Shown here piece after piece: positions 57,244 to 64,000 of a DNA stretch of 64,000 nt; within the stretch, counting starts at the first letter, position 1; every line of letters starts with the position of its first letter. The notes under the pieces are model-generated. The model saw only the letters and a list, made by a program, of their open reading frames with translations, searched no databases and was not told where the DNA came from. The stretch spans positions 147,440,501 to 147,504,500 of the forward strand of contig CM075670.1 in assembly GCA_037962975.1 (NCBI GenBank), in the 5' to 3' direction. The stretch comes from Clitoria ternatea (Eukaryota > Streptophyta > Magnoliopsida > Fabales > Fabaceae). The position numbers and the translations under genes were made by a program.

Positions 57244-58518
57244 TGTTAGGGAATCCCTAGTGCATAAGCAGCGAAAATACAAGGATTCTCATTGGACTTG
57301 TAAAACTTTATGTTTCAAAGCATAAGACAAACATTAAATTTATTAAGTGTTTTAGGATTACCTCTTGAAGAAAATCGAAGTAGTACTAGCCTTTTCCTTT
57401 AGGAGTTCACACGAGTACTCCCACCAGAAACGCTACACCTTCCAAATGCTAGTTTGACGGCATATAGCTTTTGCAACTTTTACTATTTTGTGTCTCTTTT
57501 TTGGTGAGCCGCCTATAAGCATCTTATGCTCTATTTATAGGCTTAGGTTTGACTTAATTTGCTCTCTCTAAAGAGTGGGCTCCTTACTCATTCTAAATGA
57601 GTTAGGCCTAATAACTTTATATTAGTCCAACTAAAATAAAAGCTATTTTCTTATGGGTTTACTCTATGTGTGTGACCCTATAGGTAAAATACTTGGTCAT
57701 ATAAATAATAAATTGTTTTATTATTAATATAAAATAAGAGCGGCATCTAGCAATGCACCATTATGTCTGAATATTATTTATTATCAACATAACCTATAAG
57801 TGATAATTATTTTATGTTTTCTCCTTTTGTCATGATATCCTAATTGGGCCCAAGGCATGGTCGCGTCGTCCTTGTACAGTCCAATTTATTTTACTTGATA
57901 TCAGAGTAGACTTTATCTAAATAAATATACAATATTTACTCTTTCTAGCATGGCCATGCATTTCCTTAGTCTTACTCCATGAAGTGGCCTATAGATATCA
58001 CTCCTGTCACATAGGAGAGACAAATCCCATCTACATCACTTATATCCCTTTGCATAATTTGTTCATTACCTAATCATGACCTTTATGGTCCTCTTGTTAC
58101 AGAAGATGTTTGATTGTATTAAAATAACAAACTCCTTATGTAGGAATCGTGGTGACTTCAGGTCGAAGGACTACATATACCATTATTACATTGAGAATCG
58201 TTTATGACATTATGTAACGATCCATGTATCGCTTTCATGTGGGTTTGTCCAGTACATCATTACTCATAATATGCACCCGTGTGAAGACTTGATGTCATCT
58301 ATATCCATGATCTGTGAGATCAGATCATCAATACACTCACACACTAGTCTTAATGTATTTACATGTCCCCACGTAAATACTTGACTCGGGACATTTTAGG
58401 AATAACTCTCATATGACCTATTACTCCAAGGATAAATAAAGGCTGTTAAATTATTTAACAAAAATGCCTTATTCAAAATAATACATCCTATATAGGCTCT
58501 TAGTGCATATTTCTAACA
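57244..58518 (-). repeat. Reverse-orientation LTR with TATA box
   Basis: On the minus strand it runs from TGTTAGAAATATGC (58518) to CCCTAACA (57244), 1275 bp, with TG...CA ends. A TATA box lies at 57531-57542 (CCTATAAATAG on the minus strand). A primer site follows its 3' end, so it is a 5' LTR. Its second LTR is not in the window. It interrupts the RT of the CRM-like element; no matching 5-bp duplication is seen. Confidence 0.75.
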
Positions 58519-60949
58519 TCCTATTCTAAGATTGACCTTAAGGCCAAGTTTGGATTATATGGGTGGTTGGTTATGCCTTTTGGTTTGACCAATGCACCAA
58601 GCACCTTTATCCATTTTATGAACCATGTTTTAAGGGACTTTATTGTGCATTTTATGGTTTTCTACTTTGATGCCATCCTAATCTACTTTAAAAACATGGA
58701 TTCTGACCTTATTCACATAAAACATGTATTACTTTCCTTAAGAGCAAACAAACTTTTTGCTAACCTTGACAAATGCTCTTTTTGGCTTGGATTATATTGT
58801 CTTTCTTGGATTTGCTGTAAGCTCCAAGGGGGTCCAAGTTGACCAAAAAAATGTCAAAGCAATTAGTGCTTGGCCTACCCCCAAAAGCATGCATGATACT
58901 AGAAGCTTCCATGGCTTGGCTAGCTTTTATAGAAGGTTTGTAAAAGACTTTCTACTTTGGTTTCTCCCCTTAATGATTTTCTTCAAAAAAATGTTCCTTT
59001 TAATTAAGGGCCAAAGCAAGAAAAGGCTTTTCAAGACCTTAAGCATAAACTCACTCATGCTCTCATTCTTGCTCTTCCAAACTTTTTTAAAACTTTTAAG
59101 CTTGAATGTGATGCATCTAATGGTGGCATAGGTGCGTTGTTGCTTTAAGAGGGGCACCCCATTAATTTCTTTAGTGAAAAGCTTAATGGAGCATACATTA
59201 ATTATCCCACCTATGATAAAGAGTTCTTTGTGTTGATAAGGGCCCTACAAACTTAGGAACACTACTTGATTCCCAAAATGTTTGTCATTCATAGTGACCA
59301 TGAGTCACTCAAATATATCAAGGGCCAATATAAGCTTAATAAGAGGCATGCTAAATGGGTATAGTATTTGGAATAATTTCGTTATGTTATCAAGCACCAA
59401 AGTGGTAAAGCTAATGTGGTAGTTGATGCCTTATCTTGAAGGCATACCCTCCTTTCTTCTTTAGGTGCCACTCTCCATGGTCTTGATGAGATAAAGCAAT
59501 TTTACCCAAATGATCTTGACTTCTCTCTTGTCAACCACTCTTGTGGTCCTTCGATATCTTCTAATGGGTTTTATAAGTTAGATGGATTCCTCTTAGAGCC
59601 AATAAGGTTTGCATTCCTAGGGGATCTATTAGAAACCTTTTTCTTCTTGAAATTTATGAGGGAGGGCTCATGGGGCACTTTGGGAGGGATAAGACCTTGT
59701 CCACCCTTAGTGAGCACTTTTATTGGCCATATATGAAGCGTGACATGCAAAGGCTTTATTCTAGGTGCCTTGCATGTAAGAAAGCCAAGTCTAGGGTTTC
59801 TCCTCCTGGCCTTTACTCTCCTTTACATATTCCCACTTCTCTTTGGGTAAATATTAACATGGATTTAGTACTTGGCTTACCTAGGACACAAAAGGGAATG
59901 GATTCTATTTTTATGGTGGTGGATAAATTTATCAAGATGGCTCAATTCATCTTTTGTCACAAGGTAGATGATGCCAGTCATATTGCTAAACTATTCTTTA
60001 TAGAGATTGTTAGATTGTATGGAATCCCTAGAACTATTGTTAGTGATAGGGACACCAAGTTCCTTAGCCACTTCTGGAGGACCTTTTGGGCCAGGCTAAT
60101 GACAAAGCTTCTCTTTTCCACCACTTGCCATCCACAAATAGATGGCAAACTAAGGTTATTAACAATACTCTTTCTACTCCTCTATGAGTCCTTATTAAGA
60201 AAAATATTAAGTTTTAGGATAAGTGTCTACCGCATGTAGAGTTTGCTTATAATAGGGTAGTTCAATCCATCATCAAGCATAGTCCTTTTGAGATTGTGTA
60301 TGGTTTTAACCCTCTCACTCCATTAGATCTTTTGCCTCTAGAGATTTCTGATGATATCATTCATATGGATGGTGAGGCAAAAGCTTCTTTTGTTTACACT
60401 CTTCATGAGGAGGTTAAATATCATATACAAAAGAAAAATGAACATTATGCTAGATGTGTGAATAAAAAAAGAAAAGAAGTTGTTTTGGATGTTAGAGATT
60501 TGGTTTGGCTTCACCTAAGGAAGGAACATTTTCCTAACCTTAGGAAATCTAAACTCAATCATAGAGGTGATGGTCCTTTTTAGATTCTTAGGAAACTTAG
60601 TAATAATGCTTATGTGCTTGACCTCCTTAGTGAGTATATGGTCAGTGCTACTTTTAATGTTTCTGATCTTACCCCTTATGTTGCAGATGAGTTGGATAAG
60701 GTTGCCTCAGATTTAAGGATAAATCCTTCTAAAGAAGGGGAGCATGACATACCCATCACCTATGAGGAAGTCATAGATTCCTCACAAACCCTGGATGTTT
60801 CCTTGGAGAGCTTTAGGGGTCCTTTGACTAGGTCAAGGGCCACAAAAGCTAGGGAGACACTCCAGACTCACTTGACTTCCCCCATGGCTTCCACAGTTAG
60901 GCCCAAGCCTAAGGAGATGCTCTTGAAGACCCTTACCCTTTTCACTTGT
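58519..60949 (+). pseudogene. CRM-like chromovirus pol (RT, RNase H, integrase, tail), decayed
   Basis: It begins within RT (SKIDLKAKFGLYG, with about 18 residues missing after SKIDLK), then WLVMPFGLTNAPSTF and the catalytic box as FDAILIYF, where the second Asp is Ala. RNase H text includes [20 protein letters not shown] and [17 protein letters not shown], with several stops. Integrase: MGHFGRDKTLSTLSEHFYWP, CLACKKAKS (C..C), NMDLVLGLPRTQKGMDSIF, IVSDRDTKFLSHFWRT; a frameshift after CHPQIDG destroys the Glu region. Then YGFNPLTPLDLLPL and SATFNVSDLTPYV, ending in LESFRGPLTRSRATKARETL. It is the same family as 28357-28577. The match is to CRM-type or a close chromovirus; I cannot separate these. 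Confidence 0.82.
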
Positions 60950-61840
60950 TGATAAGCTATTTTTATGGTTCATACAAAAGAATGAAGAGTTCAAGGAAAG
61001 AGAATCAAGGTTGTATAATATGAACTCAATGGAATGGTTGTGCCAAGTTTAAACACAGAGATTGTAATATAGTATAGATGTCGTTCCACTGAGGAGGTGT
61101 TAGCATGAAAATCTTAATTTTGAATTGAGTTGACAGAAGATTTTGTTTTAGTTTGTTGTGAATGATGCTGATAAAAAAAATATAAATAACAGAAAGTAAA
61201 ATTTTGCGAAAGACAACAGTGAATGGTTTTGAGAAAAATCAGTTTTGTAAAACAGGGATTGGTTTCATCACATCTCACCTTCTGTAAGTTGCATAAGTTT
61301 TTATGTAAGTAACTTGAAAAGATAATTTCTACGCCACAATCAAAGTCATTTGCATCGATCCTACGACTACAAAATTCATAAGAATGATTTCAAACCGCTG
61401 ATCCCTCAGTCACCTTGAAATCATTCTAGCAGTATCAATCGATTGTTTTGACGTTTATTGCGTTAGATGCCATCCCTGGCCACCTACTCACAATAAGTAT
61501 TTCTTTCAGATCTGCTTTCAAAAGTCACTTCCCAGTATACTTGAGAAAACTTAAAACAAGAAAATAGTAATCAAATACTTTCAGGCATTAAACGTAGAAG
61601 GAAATACAGAAACTTATCAAATCTTATTACAAACATAAAAGCTTATAGCAGTGTTACTTCAAGATTGGATGGATTACAACCAATCCCATAAAGGAAATTT
61701 TAGCCACTCATGCTATTCATTTTCACCTAAGAAGATTTTGCAATAAATACAGAGTGAAAAATGTAGGAAAAGTGTTTGATAAAATGAAGAAGATGATCTC
61801 TTCGATCCAACTTGATGATCCTTGATGTTGTTCTCTGCTT

Positions 61841-61850
61841 GATTTATAGG
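61841..61850 (-). promoter_or_regulatory. TATA box of the Athila/Tat-type LTR
   Basis: Minus strand CCTATAAATC, about 143 bp downstream of the palindrome array in the direction of transcription. Confidence 0.6.
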
Positions 61851-61992
61851 GGTTATGCTTCAGCTGCCCTTGCCCACTTACATAGAGCCCATGAAGCATC
61901 TTTTAGAGACATGCATAAACATAAGAAAGTGGGTGAGTTGGTATCGCACCATTGGTGAATAAAAAATTGGAAATCCCATGCTGCATGAGTCA

Positions 61993-62475
61993 CACTTGAG
62001 CTTAAATGTCACGCTCAAGCGTGAAGGGTCCTGATGTTCACTGGTTGTCTCACGCTCAAGCTATCTTAACCACACTTAAGCGTGGCCTTCCTGTTTAGTA
62101 CGCTAGTTCCACGCTTGGGCGAGCTCGAACTCATGCTTTGCTATCCATCAGTCACGCTCAGGCGTGGAATGCTTACGCTCAAGCACTCTTCTTCTTAGAC
62201 CATGTTCAATCCGCGCTTAACTCAAGCCCAAGCGAGCTCGGGGTTGCACTTGAGCGTCCCTTGCTTACGCTTAAGCGTGGGGAGGGACCTGATGCTGAGT
62301 CTTCTTGTCCTGAAGTTTTTCCAAACCACGCTTGAGCACCCTCCAAGCTAGGCTCAAACGTGAGGCTCTTTCGCTCAAGCGTCCTCTCTTTCGCTCAAGC
62401 GTGGAGGGGTCCTGCTAGTACTTGCCTCCTTAGATATTCGCTCAAGCATGGAATGTGCCACGCTCAAGCGTCTCT
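61993..62475 (-). repeat. Palindrome array CACGCTCAAGCGTG
   Basis: Copies start near 61993, 62010, 62051, 62073, 62110, 62131, 62153, 62174, 62212, 62247, 62266, 62327, 62349, 62370, 62390, 62437 and 62459. Adjacent spacings inside clusters are mostly 19-22 bp (22; 21, 22, 21; 19; 22, 21, 20; 22). The core alternates between CTCAAG and CTTGAG/CTTAAG with arms CACG and CGTG, many of them degenerate. Confidence 0.85.
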
Positions 62476-62669
62476 AGGCTTTATGCTGATGTTTCTTGTT
62501 TTCTTTGGAACTTCTGGCACCTTTCTTCACACATTTTGACAAATCAAGTTCTTTTACAAAATGTGTTATTTACAACAAAAATCATGCTTAATTAATTACT
62601 AATCTAGTTAAATTCTTTCCTAAATGAGTTTAATTGAAGTATTAAATCAATGTGAAATAGCACTTATCA

Positions 62670-63737
62670 AACTCTCCCCAACCTAGATTTTTGCTTGTCC
62701 TCAAGTAAAAAAAAGTTTGGAAAGGAAATCAAGCATTCAATACGGTCAGATTCAGTTGCAGACAAAATTTTAAAAGACAATAATCTTAGTTTTTACTTAG
62801 GCAAATAACCTCCTTAATACCAATTCTTTGAAATATAATGCACCATTAATTTGTTCATAAAGCAGGTAACCAATTGCTATAAGAATAAGGAACTCTCATT
62901 ATTTCTCACCAGGTGTGTATGTCGCACTTTCATCATGAGAACTGCCTAATTAACATTGCCGGTCATTTCCAAAAGTCAATTCATAAGATAAGTAAGGATC
63001 AGAAAGGTCTTTTCATGATTGTAATGAGGCTGGGCTATCAAGAATTCTTGGTTTTTTCTTGGATTCAAAGTGCATGCATGCAAAAGAGCATATGTTCTGA
63101 GACTTTTCAAACTTTTATAAGGCTTCTTCCTTTATGCTACAGAATTCTTTGTTTCTCTTTTTCTAGTTCTCTATTTTTGTTTAAATTTTTGGAGAACTTT
63201 ACTATCTATTTTAGCCTCAGTTTCTTTAATCACCCTTTTGGGAAAAGTATTATATGCTCTTATCAAAATTTAAGCATGCTGATAAGGTAAGATTTTATTT
63301 CTCATGCTTAGGTTAGGGTGTTCGAATAAAATTTTTTCGCATAAAAATAGGCTACAAAAACTAAGACAAATTTAGAGGGTAGCTTTTTGGCTCTGGGTTT
63401 ATTTTATTTCAAAAATTGCCTTTATCATTTCCTTGCTTAATTTCTTATAAAAATTGCTAATCAGAAAATTAGGCAATGCAATTTTGACAAATTCTAATGA
63501 GACTCTCAGTGTTTAAGTTTCTCACTTCTCACCAGGCTATAAGGCTTACTTCTTTTTTCTAACAGAAAAAGGTTCAAGCATGTAAACAATCAAAAGTACA
63601 TTTACTCCAATTCCCTGGTTCTTAATTCAGCCATTTTACCTTTTGAAAAAAAAATCAGTGTTACTGTCTAAAATTATTTTGCTGCTTAGAAACTTTTCTT
63701 GTTCAAAAAGTTAAATCTTGGTTGGGTTTTTCAAAGT
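62670..63737 (-). other. 3' non-coding internal end of the Athila/Tat-type element
   Basis: The minus strand of 62671-62705 reads GAGGACAAGC, then AGGTTGGGGAG, the same type of signal that precedes the Athila LTR at 15439-15471. Beyond it to 63737 I see no gene; the plus-strand ORF at 62913-63290 has no recognisable family and T-rich composition. Confidence 0.6.
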
Positions 63738-64000
63738 GACAGGGCTCGCAAGCGCACAGGGACTATTTTCAAAGTACCAGCATATTGAAATTTAATTATC
63801 CACACAATTGATTTTTAATGTTTTTGTAAAATAAAACACAAATTAAAAATAAATTTAGAAACAAAATTTACTTAACACTTAAAAATTTAGAGTTGAGAGT
63901 ATCTTGGGATTTCGGGAGATCAAGACTCTATTTTATGTTAATGAATTTTAACTTTTCATAAATAAGAATCAAATTAAGTTTTCCAAGGCGGATTTTCCTT
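63738..64000 (-). repeat. Possible further LTR end, cut by the window edge
   Basis: TGACAGGGCTCGCAAGCGCACAGG resembles the complement of Athila/Tat LTR ends (compare TGCGCTTGCGG at 16983-16993). It is followed by AT-rich text that ends at the window edge. No primer site is recognised to its left, so a nested or truncated LTR is only a suggestion. Confidence 0.35.

Larger units (their letters stand above)
60950..62669 (-). repeat. 3' LTR of a minus-strand Athila/Tat-type element
   Basis: On the minus strand it starts TGATAAGTGC at 62669, directly after the purine tract CTAGGTTGGGGAGAGTT, and ends AGCTTATCA at 60950, about 1.72 kb. A TATA box lies at 61841-61850 (CCTATAAATC on the minus strand). 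The array of CACGCTCAAGCGTG palindromes is at 61993-62475. It interrupts the tail of the CRM-like polyprotein; CTTGT (60945-60949) would be one target copy, the other being off-window. Confidence 0.75.

Noticed and set aside
62913..63290. 125-residue ORF near the right edge.
   Set aside because: T-rich, Phe/Ser-rich text with no family resemblance, in the 3' non-coding part of a minus-strand element.

Overview
The window looks like gene-poor, AT-rich nuclear heterochromatin of a dicot plant, possibly a legume. It is packed with nested, decayed LTR retrotransposons. The organism call rests on Ty3/gypsy and Ty1/copia families with tRNA-iMet-type primer sites, an Athila element with an env-like ORF, a CACTA terminus, and AATCGATT-type palindromes that I recall from legume LTRs but could not check. 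I found no intact host gene, tRNA, rRNA or CRISPR array.

Layout. 1-2241: debris ending in the right terminus of a CACTA transposon. 2242-3740: LTR-like block with a TATA box. 3741-7660 (minus): LTR and integrase/chromodomain end of a Tekay-type chromovirus, with its C-terminal pol segment duplicated in direct orientation. 7661-17002 (plus): 5'-truncated Athila element (gag end, protease, RT, integrase, env-like ORF, 3' LTR). 17003-20548: decayed second Tekay-like gag-pol, followed by LTR fragments to 24474. 24475-26440: no coding signal. 26491-28293: spliced relic resembling the putative gypsy-type transposon family (PF04195/Transposase_28). 28357-29396: coding tail, LTR and leader of a CRM-like chromovirus. 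29397-42438: complete Tekay-type element (called Tekay-I here) with perfect TATCA target duplications and a reversed solo LTR of its own family inside its integrase. 43372-48584: 5.2 kb solo LTR (called LTR-C) of another Tekay-like family. 49124-49759: reversed Athila LTR fragment. 49760-56691: gag-only copia-type element on the minus strand. 57244-58518: reversed LTR with primer site. 58519-60949: decayed pol of the CRM-like element. 60950-64000: 3' LTR and 3' end of a minus-strand Athila/Tat-type element running off the window.

The pieces at 28.6-29.4, 42.4-43.4, 48.6-49.1 and 58.5-60.9 kb share one strand and fall in the right order to be one CRM-like element split by later insertions. Two of those insertions still carry target-site duplications.

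The most interesting observation is an architecture shared by unrelated LTR families. Athila, two Tekay families, a gag-only copia, another copia-like LTR and an Athila/Tat-like LTR each carry arrays of short palindromes. Core sequences differ by family (ACCACTGGCCGTGGTT, TGAATCGATTCA, TCGCT..AGCGA, CACGCTCAAGCGTG, TAATCGATTA). Copies are usually paired 19-22 bp apart, with pairs 50 or 70-73 bp from the next. In the four LTRs where I can place a TATA box, the array lies about 110-175 bp upstream of it.
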